Assembly: GCF_003096835.1 (NCBI RefSeq)
Contig: NZ_QENZ01000003.1
Location: 310,001 to 374,000, forward strand
DNA: 64,000 nucleotides
From: Balneicella halophila
GTDB taxonomy: Bacteria > Bacteroidota > Bacteroidia > Bacteroidales > Balneicellaceae
Direction of reading: 5' to 3'
The notes under the pieces were generated by a model. It searched no databases. It was given only the letters and a program-made list of their open reading frames with translations, and was not told the DNA's origin. Positions within the stretch are counted from its first letter, which is position 1. The number at the start of each line of letters is the position of its first letter. The position numbers and the translations under genes are program-made. Shown one piece after another: positions 40,828 to 50,075 of this stretch.

Positions 40828-40845
40828 ATACCTAGATGTAGGTAT
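40828..40845. promoter_or_regulatory. Palindrome ATACCTA-N4-TAGGTAT upstream of the cupin operon
   Basis: Perfect 7-4-7 inverted repeat. Its centre lies about 61 bp upstream of the start predicted from the -7 box at 40782-40789, the class I position for CRP/FNR-type activators. The regulator is unknown. Confidence 0.45.
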
Positions 40846-40892
40846 GTCTTAAATTACAGCATCATGACAAAATTTACACTGACATAATGACA

Positions 40893-40917
40893 TTTTATAA
40901 GAAAGTTTTATAAGAAA
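40893..40917 (+). repeat. Tandem 12-bp direct repeat upstream of groES
   Basis: TTTTATAAGAAA occurs twice with one base between (40893-40904, 40906-40917), about 105 nt before the groES ATG. No CIRCE element is found, so this may be part of heat-shock control. Confidence 0.4.
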
Positions 40918-41021
40918 TTGTCAGAAAAAAACACTTGGCACAGATTGTGAAATAGGACAAAGCGTATCATAATTAGATACAAGAACAAGAAGATTATAAT
41001 AATAATTAAAATAGTAGCAAA

Positions 41022-42954
<1,933 letters not shown>

Positions 42955-42980
42955 AATAATACATCCCATTATAAAAACGG

Positions 42981-43011
42981 AAAAGGAACGGCAATTTGTC
43001 GTTCCTTTTTT
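42981..43011 (+). terminator. Rho-independent terminator of groESL
   Basis: AAAAGGAACG (42981-42990) pairs with CGTTCCTTTT (43000-43009), extended in the loop by G-U and C-G pairs, followed by Ts. Confidence 0.85.
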
Positions 43012-43032
43012 AGTACAAGTTATTTTTACAAT

Positions 43033-45681
43033 TTATTTTTTCTCTTCGTTCTTTTTCAGAAGATTATTAAAAATATCTTTTACTCCTTCTTTAATAACGT
43101 CTTCTTTCTTAGGCTTCTTTTCCTCTGTAGCTGTATTAGATTTAGTACTATCAATACTATCAACTATAGTTGTCGCGGTTGTTGTCGTAGCGGAAACATT
43201 TTCTTTACTAGACTCTCCTCCTAATAGTTTATCAAAAACTTTATCTATAGCTTTTTCTTTCTGATTATTAATCAACTTAGAAGCTACATTCTTTACTGCT
43301 GATTCTAAATCTGTAGTAACTTGTGGATTTGAGAAACTACCACCTATGATTGCAGTGACCGGTACCGTCATATTCTGAGTCTCTGTCTTATTTCCCAACA
43401 ATTTAGTAACCTCAGAACCAAGATATTTAGCGGGTACATTGAATACCATATTGTAATTCATCTCATTTTCAAAGCTATGTGTTCCACCTAATGATATATC
43501 AATATCACGGTATTTAAAATTAAATGGCTTTACATTTACTTTTCCATTTTCAAAAGTCAAGTTGGTCTTTAAATTATCTAAATTCAGTTTATTAAAATCA
43601 ATAAAATTCAATTTATTATCAAGCAGTTGCATCGCTTTTGATTCATCAGGATTTAAACTTTTAGTTACAACTTGTGCAAAAGCTTCCCCAGCTATTGTAG
43701 AGAGTTTTGGCGATAACTGATTGTCTAAATAACCATTTAAATTGATTTCAGTATTTAATTTTCCATCAAAAATAGTAGCTATAGGAGCTAACTTATTGAG
43801 CATTTCTATACTATTTACTGAAGATTTAATATCAAAATCTTTAATGCCTAATTTCATATCAAAAGATGACTCTTTAGCTTTCGTATCGATACCTCCATTC
43901 AATGATAGAGTCCCGCCAAACATATTTGCATTTACATTGCGGAGTACAGCTTGTTGATCTTTTAATATCATCACTCCCGCTACATTAGCCAATTCAAGGT
44001 TATCATAAATAACCTTTTTAGCACTCACATTTGCTGTAATATCAAGGAATGAAGGAACTTTCAACTCACCTTCTGAAGCAGTGGATTCTTGGTCCTTATC
44101 TTTTGATGAAGTCTCAGTCTCTTGCACAAAATCACCTACTACAAATTTATTGGAATTTAGATTAAAGTTTCCTCTTAAGTTTTGATTATCCACAAGTAAA
44201 AATGCCAAAATATTATGAAGTGTTCCTGAAGCGTGCAAGTCTGTAGAGCCGGTTTTAGCATCAAAATTTTTTAATTGAACATGAGTAGGTTCCATTACTA
44301 ATTCTGCGGTACTGATATGTAAAGGATTCATCATTTCTTTTGAATCAAACTCAAAATTATTGACTGTAAAAAAACCGCTTGTTTTGATTCGGCTAACTAT
44401 ATTCTTTTCAATCGCCTCCATATCGAACTGTGCTTCCAAATCAGCATTAACAAGACCACTAAGCTTATTTTTCATATCCAAAGGATATACCTTATCTATA
44501 TGTGCTAAGTCAAGCTTTCCTTTTGCTTTACCATGAACTACAGGATTATTAGTCAAGTTGGTAATTCTTGCGGTTGCATCAACAGCATTTTCATCGATTT
44601 TAAATGCTAATCTTTTGATATCTACTAAGGTATTTTCAGTAATTCCTGTAGTATTTAATATTCGAGAATCAATATAAATATTTCTAATGCTTTTAGGTAA
44701 TTCCGGGAATTTAAACGAAGCATTATTCGATTTTATACTGATATTCATTTTAGGAATATGTTTATCATCAACAATTCCGGCAATTTTACCATCTACCACG
44801 AAATCACCAGTAGTTTTTACATCTTCGATATTTTTCGCATAACTTTCTGGAACTAAAGCCAAGAAATTCTTAAAATCCGATGATGGTGTTTTAAAGCTGA
44901 TATATACTTCTTGGTTACTTTCATTTACTTTTACGAAACCATCAAAAGTAAGTGGTAGCTGGTTCAGTTTCGCTTCATTTTCCAAAAAGGAAAACTTCAT
45001 ATTTTCTAAATCTAAGTCGAGCAAAGCATCAAGCTCGATAGAAACACTATCTAGATAGGATTGCTTATCCATAATAAAAGAAACAAAACTTTTAGTTTCG
45101 GTATCCAGTTTGGTAATTTTAGCAGATAAATCTCCTGAACCGGAATGATTAAAATCATTAAATAGTAATGTTATTCCATTTTCATCGATGTACGATATTT
45201 TAGAGTCATTAATCTCGTAACTTTTTATATTTACTGAAGCATTGCTATTTTCATCCTCCTTAACTGATTCTTCTTCATTATTTTTATCAATCGCAATATC
45301 ATAGTTGGTTACTCCATTTTTATTAATGAATATATTCACCAATCCATGATCTACCGTAAAAGAATTTATACTTAATTTTTCGCCTTTAATAATGTCCATC
45401 AGAGGAACGTCAATAGCTACGCTCTCGCCATAGAATAAAGTATCTCCTTTAAATGGTTCATAATTTATAACAGCTAAATCACTTAACTCTACAGAGCCAT
45501 TAGGAAAACTTCTGAAAAAGCTAAAATCTGCATCACTAAAGGTAACTTCTGCATTTACATTCTTATTGATTTCTTTTTTGACTATATCAATGATTTTACC
45601 TTCGAAAAGTATTGGAATTAAGAATAATCCTAATACAATGATAATAAGTAAAATACCGATAATTTTCAATGATTTTTTCAT
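43033..45681 (-). CDS. AsmA-family protein
   Basis: 882 aa. An N-terminal TM helix (IGILLIIIVLGLFLIPILF) is followed by the AsmA N-terminal domain (ADFSFFRSFPNGSVELSDLAV), long beta-rich repeats, and an AsmA-like C-terminal region (TIFDGKLNTEINLNGYL, KPFNFKYRDIDISLGGTHSF). AsmA relatives form periplasm-spanning grooves that move phospholipid to the outer membrane. The Lys/Glu-rich tail is cytoplasm-like in composition but probably periplasmic. Confidence 0.86.
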   Translation of the reverse strand: MKKSLKIIGILLIIIVLGLFLIPILFEGKIIDIVKKEINKNVNAEVTFSDADFSFFRSFPNGSVELSDLAVINYEPFKGDTLFYGESVAIDVPLMDIIKGEKLSINSFTVDHGLVNIFINKNGVTNYDIAIDKNNEEESVKEDENSNASVNIKSYEINDSKISYIDENGITLLFNDFNHSGSGDLSAKITKLDTETKSFVSFIMDKQSYLDSVSIELDALLDLDLENMKFSFLENEAKLNQLPLTFDGFVKVNESNQEVYISFKTPSSDFKNFLALVPESYAKNIEDVKTTGDFVVDGKIAGIVDDKHIPKMNISIKSNNASFKFPELPKSIRNIYIDSRILNTTGITENTLVDIKRLAFKIDENAVDATARITNLTNNPVVHGKAKGKLDLAHIDKVYPLDMKNKLSGLVNADLEAQFDMEAIEKNIVSRIKTSGFFTVNNFEFDSKEMMNPLHISTAELVMEPTHVQLKNFDAKTGSTDLHASGTLHNILAFLLVDNQNLRGNFNLNSNKFVVGDFVQETETSSKDKDQESTASEGELKVPSFLDITANVSAKKVIYDNLELANVAGVMILKDQQAVLRNVNANMFGGTLSLNGGIDTKAKESSFDMKLGIKDFDIKSSVNSIEMLNKLAPIATIFDGKLNTEINLNGYLDNQLSPKLSTIAGEAFAQVVTKSLNPDESKAMQLLDNKLNFIDFNKLNLDNLKTNLTFENGKVNVKPFNFKYRDIDISLGGTHSFENEMNYNMVFNVPAKYLGSEVTKLLGNKTETQNMTVPVTAIIGGSFSNPQVTTDLESAVKNVASKLINNQKEKAIDKVFDKLLGGESSKENVSATTTTATTIVDSIDSTKSNTATEEKKPKKEDVIKEGVKDIFNNLLKKNEEKK

Positions 45682-45733
45682 GACGATTTTTTGAATTTTA
45701 ATTGAAGACTACTTAAGATTTTACTATCACTGC

Positions 45734-45741
45734 CAAATTTA
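45734..45741 (-). promoter_or_regulatory. -7 box (TAAATTTG) of the AsmA-family gene
   Basis: Perfect TAnnTTTG on the minus strand, 52 nt before the ATG at 45681. Confidence 0.4.
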
Positions 45742-45764
45742 TGCCACGATAGTTTAATAGTACT

Positions 45765-45805
45765 AAAAAAGAGGTTATTACACAAAAATTTGTAAAACCT
45801 CTTTT
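45765..45805 (-). terminator. Rho-independent terminator of rpiB
   Basis: On the minus strand AAAAGAGGTT and AACCTCTTTT form a 10-bp stem (plus-strand arms 45796-45805 and 45767-45776), with extra ACAAA/TTTGT pairing in the loop and Ts following. Confidence 0.75.
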
Positions 45806-45822
45806 AAAAAATCTGAACTATA

Positions 45823-46254
45823 TTATGAACAAGCTATTTTATTAACTCTTCGTTCATGGCGTCCGCCTTCAAAATCTGTAGTAAAAAATACTTCTGTGAT
45901 TTCTTCCGCTAATTCATAAGCAATAAATCGAGCAGGGAGTCCAAGCACGTTTGCATTATTATGCTGACGGGCTAATTCTGCCAACTGTTTACTCCAACAC
46001 AATGCAGCCCTCACATTTTGATGCTTGTTAACAGTCATCGTAATACCATTCCCACTACCACAAATGACCACTCCTTTATCACAAACACCATCATCTATAG
46101 CTTTCCCCAACTGATGTGCAAAGTCTGGATAATCTACAGAATCAGTACCATTTGTACCAAAATCCGTCACATCAAATCCTTTATTTTCAAGGTATTTCTT
46201 TATTTTATCCTTATAACCTACTCCTGCATGATCAGCAGCTATTCCTATTTTCAT
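45823..46254 (-). CDS. rpiB: Ribose 5-phosphate isomerase B
   Basis: 143 aa RpiB/LacA family. AADHAG at the start (Asp8, His9), catalytic Cys65 in VICGSGNGI and the phosphate-binding GGRHERRV near the end. It interconverts ribose 5-phosphate and ribulose 5-phosphate in the pentose phosphate pathway. The upstream flank is the candidate oriC. Confidence 0.94.
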   Translation of the reverse strand: MKIGIAADHAGVGYKDKIKKYLENKGFDVTDFGTNGTDSVDYPDFAHQLGKAIDDGVCDKGVVICGSGNGITMTVNKHQNVRAALCWSKQLAELARQHNNANVLGLPARFIAYELAEEITEVFFTTDFEGGRHERRVNKIACS

Positions 46255-46310
46255 AATTTTATTTTTTTGTTAATGAATTCCTTTTTAATGTTACCAAATT
46301 GTTAACGGAT

Positions 46311-46626
46311 TGTGCATAAATAATCATAAGATTTGAAAAATATACTTGCTAAATTCAAATAAAAGTATAATCTAAATTTACTTTCATTCTATGCTGTTCA
46401 AAAACTACATTTTTACACAAAGTTCTTCCCGCTCTTATCCACAATAAAAAGACAAAATATAATCAAATTTTATACACAGTGTTAAGATATCAACATTGTT
46501 TATAACTTTTCTATTTATCTATATAGTAAGGATTTAATTTTATAATAAAGTGTAAATATACTCCATAATTCATTTCATATCAATATTTCAAAAAATATTC
46601 TGTAAAAGTTATTATTGTAATTCACA
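46311..46626. other. oriC: Candidate chromosomal replication origin (DnaA-box cluster)
   Basis: Within a 594-bp gene-poor AT-rich stretch, matches to the DnaA box TTATNCACA occur at 46435-46443 (TTATCCACA), 46470-46478 (TTATACACA) and, on the minus strand, 46311-46319 (TTATGCACA). One-mismatch versions lie at 46411-46419 (TTTTACACA) and 46618-46626 (TAATTCACA). Runs of A/T suitable for unwinding follow at ~46500-46690. dnaA is not in the window, but in many Bacteroidetes oriC is not beside dnaA. Confidence 0.5.
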
Positions 46627-46741
46627 GCCTATATACATCATCATTTTTTCTTTTTAAATTTAAAAAAATAAATACATATAATAGTATAATGTGTATTGAT
46701 AACTTCTTTGAAGGATTTACTCTTTTCTCTAAACGAATCTC

Positions 46742-46749
46742 TAACTTTG
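46742..46749 (+). promoter_or_regulatory. -7 box (TAACTTTG) before a 50-codon open frame
   Basis: Perfect TAnnTTTG on the plus strand at the edge of the candidate origin, 24 nt before the ATG at 46774. Confidence 0.4.
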
Positions 46750-46773
46750 TAGTAACAAATTAAAACTAAAATT

Positions 46774-46926
46774 ATGACTTCTTCCTACACTCCTAATTCT
46801 GTATTTTATAAGACTACTGAAATTGATTCTAAAAATATAAGTTTTATTCTATATGATCACAAAAGATTGATAATCAGAAACTTCAAGTTTGATATGTCTG
46901 CCAAAGAAAAGAGGGTAATTTTCTGA
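46774..46926 (+). CDS. Possible small protein overlapping the 3' end of the LD-carboxypeptidase gene
   Basis: 50 aa frame (MTSSYTPNSVFYKTTEID...) with a -7 box 24 nt upstream. Its second half overlaps the opposite-strand carboxypeptidase gene by 78 nt. No family recognised, no signal peptide. The first 75 nt are free of overlap and have normal-looking codon use. It could be a small protein, an antisense transcript or chance. Confidence 0.3.
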   Translation: MTSSYTPNSVFYKTTEIDSKNISFILYDHKRLIIRNFKFDMSAKEKRVIF

Positions 46927-47748
46927 AATATGGCCTGCAGGAAAATCAAAAATTACTGGAAAGTCGTAGGAAGAAATGCAATCGTAAATGATTTGATGAA
47001 TAGACTTTCCAAACTCCGGTTCGTAGTCAATATCTGTAAAACTACCAACTATCAATCCTTTTAAGCAGGATAAGCTCCCGGATAGTTTTAAAGAAGTCAT
47101 CATCTGGTCAATTTTATGTATAGGTTCACCAACATCTTCAATAAACAATATTTTATTTTTCATCTCATAGCTAAAATCTGTACTCAAAATATTAAAAAAT
47201 GTTGCTAGATTTCCTCCAATCAATTCTCCTTCGGTCTTGCCTAACTTAGTGAGTTTGTTTGACGTTATTTTATACTCTAACGATTCTCCAAATAGTGCTT
47301 TACGGAAATATTCTAGGGTTTGTTGAGATGTATCTTCTTTTGATAAGTTCACCGGCATAGGAGCATGTAGCGTTTGACATTTTAAAACGCGATTAAAATA
47401 GCTGTGAAAAACGCTAATGTCGCTAAAACCAATGAGCCATTTCGGATATTTTTTGAATTGTTCAAAACTCAATTTGTTGATAAGATGAATACAACCATAA
47501 CCTCCGCGATTACACAAAATAGCTTTGGCTTCAGTATCATCCAGTGCCATTTGCATATCACTTAAGCGTTCTTCAATGGTACCAGAAAAACGGTAATATT
47601 CATCAAAACAATTAGGTGTAATTTTCACTTTCAGTCCCCAACTTTCTAGGATTGATACTGTTGGAATAACTTGCTCTTTAGAAATTTTTCCTGCTGGTGA
47701 TACCAATATTATTGTATCTCCTTTTTGTAAATGATTCGGTTTTATCAT
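46849..47748 (-). CDS. Muramoyltetrapeptide (LD-)carboxypeptidase, S66 family
   Basis: 299 aa. Family motifs: ILVSPAGKIS at the N-terminus, ILCNRGGYGC, the nucleophile Ser in GFSDISVFHS, IEDVGEPIHKIDQM (catalytic Glu) and DFPAGHISEN (catalytic His). It trims the terminal D-Ala from murein tetrapeptides during recycling, giving the tripeptide used by Mpl (11-12 kb in this window). There is no signal peptide, so it is cytoplasmic. Confidence 0.9.
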   Translation of the reverse strand: MIKPNHLQKGDTIILVSPAGKISKEQVIPTVSILESWGLKVKITPNCFDEYYRFSGTIEERLSDMQMALDDTEAKAILCNRGGYGCIHLINKLSFEQFKKYPKWLIGFSDISVFHSYFNRVLKCQTLHAPMPVNLSKEDTSQQTLEYFRKALFGESLEYKITSNKLTKLGKTEGELIGGNLATFFNILSTDFSYEMKNKILFIEDVGEPIHKIDQMMTSLKLSGSLSCLKGLIVGSFTDIDYEPEFGKSIHQIIYDCISSYDFPVIFDFPAGHISENYPLFFGRHIKLEVSDYQSFVII

Positions 47749-47844
47749 AAAACATAAAAATATAAAAATTTTATAGAAAGTAGAGAAATTCTCTTATTTA
47801 ATAAGGTTTAACACCTTTTTTAATAACTTAAGAAGTTTCTGCAA

Positions 47845-47852
47845 TATATTTG
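47845..47852 (+). promoter_or_regulatory. -7 box (TATATTTG) of a possible small RNA or early rluA leader
   Basis: Perfect TAnnTTTG, ~60 nt before the hairpin at 47910-47943. The gene start at 48000 has its own -7 box at 47967, so this promoter may serve a separate short transcript. Confidence 0.35.
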
Positions 47853-47909
47853 TATCATAAAATAAAAAAATAAGTTTTTTCATAGTTTAGTAATTTAGTT
47901 TTAAGGTTT

Positions 47910-47943
47910 AGAACCCTATTCAGGACACTGAGTAGGGTTCTTT
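47910..47943 (+). terminator. Terminator-like hairpin upstream of the rluA-type gene
   Basis: AGAACCCTATT (47910-47920) pairs with AGTAGGGTTCT (47931-47941; one G-U). The following T tract is short (CTTTAG). No plus-strand gene precedes it, so it would end a small RNA or act in a leader. Confidence 0.45.
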
Positions 47944-47966
47944 AGTTACTATAGATTATAAAGCAG

Positions 47967-47974
47967 TATCTTTG
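47967..47974 (+). promoter_or_regulatory. -7 box (TATCTTTG) of the rluA-type gene
   Basis: Perfect TAnnTTTG, 25 nt before the ATG at 48000 and 13 nt before the alternative ATG at 47988. Confidence 0.45.
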
Positions 47975-47999
47975 CATTAAATATCTAATGTGTAAAACA

Positions 48000-48692
48000 A
48001 TGAAAAGTTTAGACGTATTATACGAAGACAACCATATCATAGCTGTTAATAAACCGGCGGGTGTACTTGTACAAGGTGATAAGACAGGTGATGAGCCGTT
48101 GTCAGAAAAAGTTAAGGCATATATCAAGAAAAAATATAAGAAACCCGGTGATGTTTATTTAGGAATACCTCATCGTATAGATCGTCCTGTGAGTGGAGTT
48201 GTTGTTTTTGCACGTACCAGTAAGGCTTTAACACGGTTGAATAAAATGTTTCAAGCCAAGGATAAAGAGATTCAAAAGATATATTGGGCTATTGTAGAAA
48301 ACACCCCACGTGAAGATGAAGAAGTACTACAAAATTATCTTCGTAAAAATCCGAATCAAAATAAGTCATACGTTTGTGCAACGGCTAAAGATGGTGCTAA
48401 ATTGAGTACTTTGGAATATAGGTTATTAGCACACTCACAAAAATATTTTTTATTGGAGGTAAAATTACATACAGGTCGTCATCATCAGATAAGATGTCAA
48501 TTGGCAGCTATTGGAAACCCCATACGCGGTGACTTAAAGTATGGTGCTAAACGTTCTATTGAAGGAGGAGGTATCGGATTACATGCACGTGTGCTTAGAT
48601 TTATACATCCTGTTAAAAAAGAGCCTATAGAAATTGTTGCTCCAGTCCCTAAAGAGAATATTTGGCAAGATTTACAACAAATCGTCGGTTAA
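48000..48692 (+). CDS. RluA-family pseudouridine synthase
   Basis: 230 aa from ATG 48000 (MKSLDVLYEDNHIIA); an ATG at 47988 adds four residues. The catalytic loop is HRIDRPVSGVVVFA with the essential Asp, and the RluA-type KPAGVLVQGD and HHQIRCQLAAIG are present. No S4 domain, which separates it from RluC/RluD. It modifies rRNA or tRNA uridines; the exact site is unknown. It overlaps the convergent cdd gene by 4 nt. Confidence 0.9.
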   Translation: MKSLDVLYEDNHIIAVNKPAGVLVQGDKTGDEPLSEKVKAYIKKKYKKPGDVYLGIPHRIDRPVSGVVVFARTSKALTRLNKMFQAKDKEIQKIYWAIVENTPREDEEVLQNYLRKNPNQNKSYVCATAKDGAKLSTLEYRLLAHSQKYFLLEVKLHTGRHHQIRCQLAAIGNPIRGDLKYGAKRSIEGGGIGLHARVLRFIHPVKKEPIEIVAPVPKENIWQDLQQIVG

Positions 48693-49168
48693 TCCATCGC
48701 AGACTTATCAAAGAAGAAAGGAAGTAAGAATTTCACATTAGGTATTACGATAATCTTTTTAGATCCGTATAAAATAACTGTGATGGGTTTATTGTATCTG
48801 TCTTCTGTTTCTAAAAGCACTTGCCGACAGGCACCGCATGGTGCTGCTGGATAAGGTAAAAATCCGTTAGTACTTTTGGCGACTATAGCAATGGCTTCTA
48901 CACTGTTTTCCGGATAATTGGCATTGGCATAAAACATTGCTACACGTTCTGCACATAGACCAGAAGGAAAGGCTGCATTTTCTTGATTATTTCCAGTTAT
49001 TACTTTATCATTATCTAAAAGAACAGCAGCTCCTACTTTAAAATTGGAATAATCAGCATAAGCATTTTCTGTAGCTTTTTTAGATGCTAAAACAAGCTTT
49101 TTATACGTTTCAGAAAGTTCGTTTTCTGAAGAATATTCTTGATAATCTAATTGAATTTTCTTTTCCAT
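48689..49168 (-). CDS. cdd: Cytidine deaminase
   Basis: 159 aa. Zinc ligands and catalytic Glu: Cys72 and Glu74 in GLCAERVAM, Cys111 and Cys114 in PCGACRQVL. It deaminates cytidine/deoxycytidine for pyrimidine salvage. It overlaps the RluA-type gene by 4 nt (convergent) and is divergent from rlmB with interleaved promoters. Confidence 0.93.
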   Translation of the reverse strand: MEKKIQLDYQEYSSENELSETYKKLVLASKKATENAYADYSNFKVGAAVLLDNDKVITGNNQENAAFPSGLCAERVAMFYANANYPENSVEAIAIVAKSTNGFLPYPAAPCGACRQVLLETEDRYNKPITVILYGSKKIIVIPNVKFLLPFFFDKSAMD

Positions 49169-49186
49169 AATTCATTTGTACTTATT

Positions 49187-49215
49187 CAAATATAAGTGTT
49201 TCTTTTGGAAATCAA
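49187..49215 (-). promoter_or_regulatory. cdd promoter
   Basis: Minus-strand TATATTTG (49187-49194) with TTG (49213-49215) 18 nt upstream. It is 18 nt before the cdd ATG at 49168. It interleaves with the rlmB promoter. Confidence 0.6.
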
Positions 49216-49234
49216 TAAATTCGACCTACTTTTG
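49205..49234 (+). promoter_or_regulatory. rlmB promoter
   Basis: TTG (49205-49207), 19-nt spacer, TACTTTTG (49227-49234): a textbook Bacteroidetes promoter, 24 nt before the rlmB ATG at 49259. It settles the start, since the longer frame from 49196 would include the promoter. Confidence 0.7.
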
Positions 49235-49258
49235 CTATCAACAATAGAAAACAAAATC

Positions 49259-50002
49259 ATGGAATCAAAACAAAAAGATGATTATATCTACGGTATTAGG
49301 TCCGTATTGGAAGCGATAGAAGCTGAGCAGGAAATTAATACCATTTTTGTAAAAGAAGGATTGAATGGAGAGTTAGCTAGTAAACTGATGGGTACTATTA
49401 AAAATTTAGAATTGAAGTACCAATATGTGCCAGTCCAAAAATTGGTTTCCTTAGGTGCTAAAAACCACCAAGGCGTTGTTGCGTCTATAGCACCGGTTAG
49501 ATACCATGATTTAAAGGAATTGTTACCCCAATTATTAGAAGAAAAAGCGAATCCTTTAATTCTATTGTTAGATAGAATTACCGATGTTCGAAATTTTGGC
49601 GCAATTGCACGTAGTGCAGAATGTGCAGGTGCAGATGCTATTATTATTCCAATCCGAAATGCAGCAAAGGTTTCCGCTGATGCTATTAAAACTTCTGCTG
49701 GTGCACTATATACACTGCCTGTTTGCAGAGAGCTGAATATGAAGAAGACCGTAAAAAATCTTTTAAAGTCAGGTTTTAAAGTCGTGGCAGCAACTGAAAA
49801 AGCAGAACAATTATATACAGAGGTAGATTATAACTTTCCAACTGTTATAGTAATGGGTTCTGAGGATACTGGTATTGATGAAGAAATACTACGATTTGCA
49901 ACAGAAGAAGTAGCCATTCCATTAAAAGGTAAAATTAGTTCCCTAAATGTAGCAGCTGCAGCTACTGTATTGCTCTATGAAGTCGTGAGACAAAGAGGAT
50001 AA
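49259..50002 (+). CDS. rlmB: 23S rRNA (guanosine 2'-O) methyltransferase, RlmB/TrmH family
   Basis: 247 aa from ATG 49259 (MESKQKDDYIYGIRSVLEA). The N-terminal substrate-binding domain is followed by a SPOUT fold with the knot motifs LDRITDVRNFGAIARSAECAG, VMGSEDTGIDEE and IPLKGKISSLNVAAAATVLLYE. RlmB methylates a G in 23S rRNA; a tRNA target is possible for relatives. Monocistronic appearance. Confidence 0.9.
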   Translation: MESKQKDDYIYGIRSVLEAIEAEQEINTIFVKEGLNGELASKLMGTIKNLELKYQYVPVQKLVSLGAKNHQGVVASIAPVRYHDLKELLPQLLEEKANPLILLLDRITDVRNFGAIARSAECAGADAIIIPIRNAAKVSADAIKTSAGALYTLPVCRELNMKKTVKNLLKSGFKVVAATEKAEQLYTEVDYNFPTVIVMGSEDTGIDEEILRFATEEVAIPLKGKISSLNVAAAATVLLYEVVRQRG

Positions 50003-50012
50003 TTGTTCACTT

Positions 50013-50027
50013 TGCAATAGTATTGCA
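50013..50027. promoter_or_regulatory. 7-1-7 inverted repeat (Fur-type) before the P1B-4 ATPase
   Basis: TGCAATA-G-TATTGCA, a perfect 7-1-7 repeat. This geometry is typical of Fur/PerR/Zur operators. Its end is 12 bp before the -7 box at 50040-50047, i.e. over the -33 region, where binding would repress. Confidence 0.5.
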
Positions 50028-50039
50028 TAGAGTATTACT

Positions 50040-50047
50040 TAATTTTG
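50040..50047 (+). promoter_or_regulatory. -7 box (TAATTTTG) of the P1B-4 ATPase gene
   Basis: Perfect TAnnTTTG, 28 nt before the ATG at 50076; the -33 region is occupied by the 7-1-7 repeat. Confidence 0.5.
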
Positions 50048-50075
50048 CACTTAGTAACATAAAATATAGCTACTT

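Noticed and set aside
40935-40950. Sigma-54-like -24/-12 promoter (TTGGCACAGATTGTGA) upstream of groES
   Set aside because: The GG is followed after ten bases by GA, not GC, and the -12 half (TTGC) does not match. One weak half-site is not enough.
46849-46926. LD-carboxypeptidase gene being truncated by the opposite-strand frame
   Set aside because: The C-terminal catalytic His region (PAGHISEN) and final strand are intact, so the enzyme gene is complete.
47803-47821. AAGGT/ACCTT mini-hairpin with T tract as a plus-strand terminator
   Set aside because: Only a 5-bp stem and no plus-strand gene upstream; in AT-rich DNA such hairpins are expected by chance.
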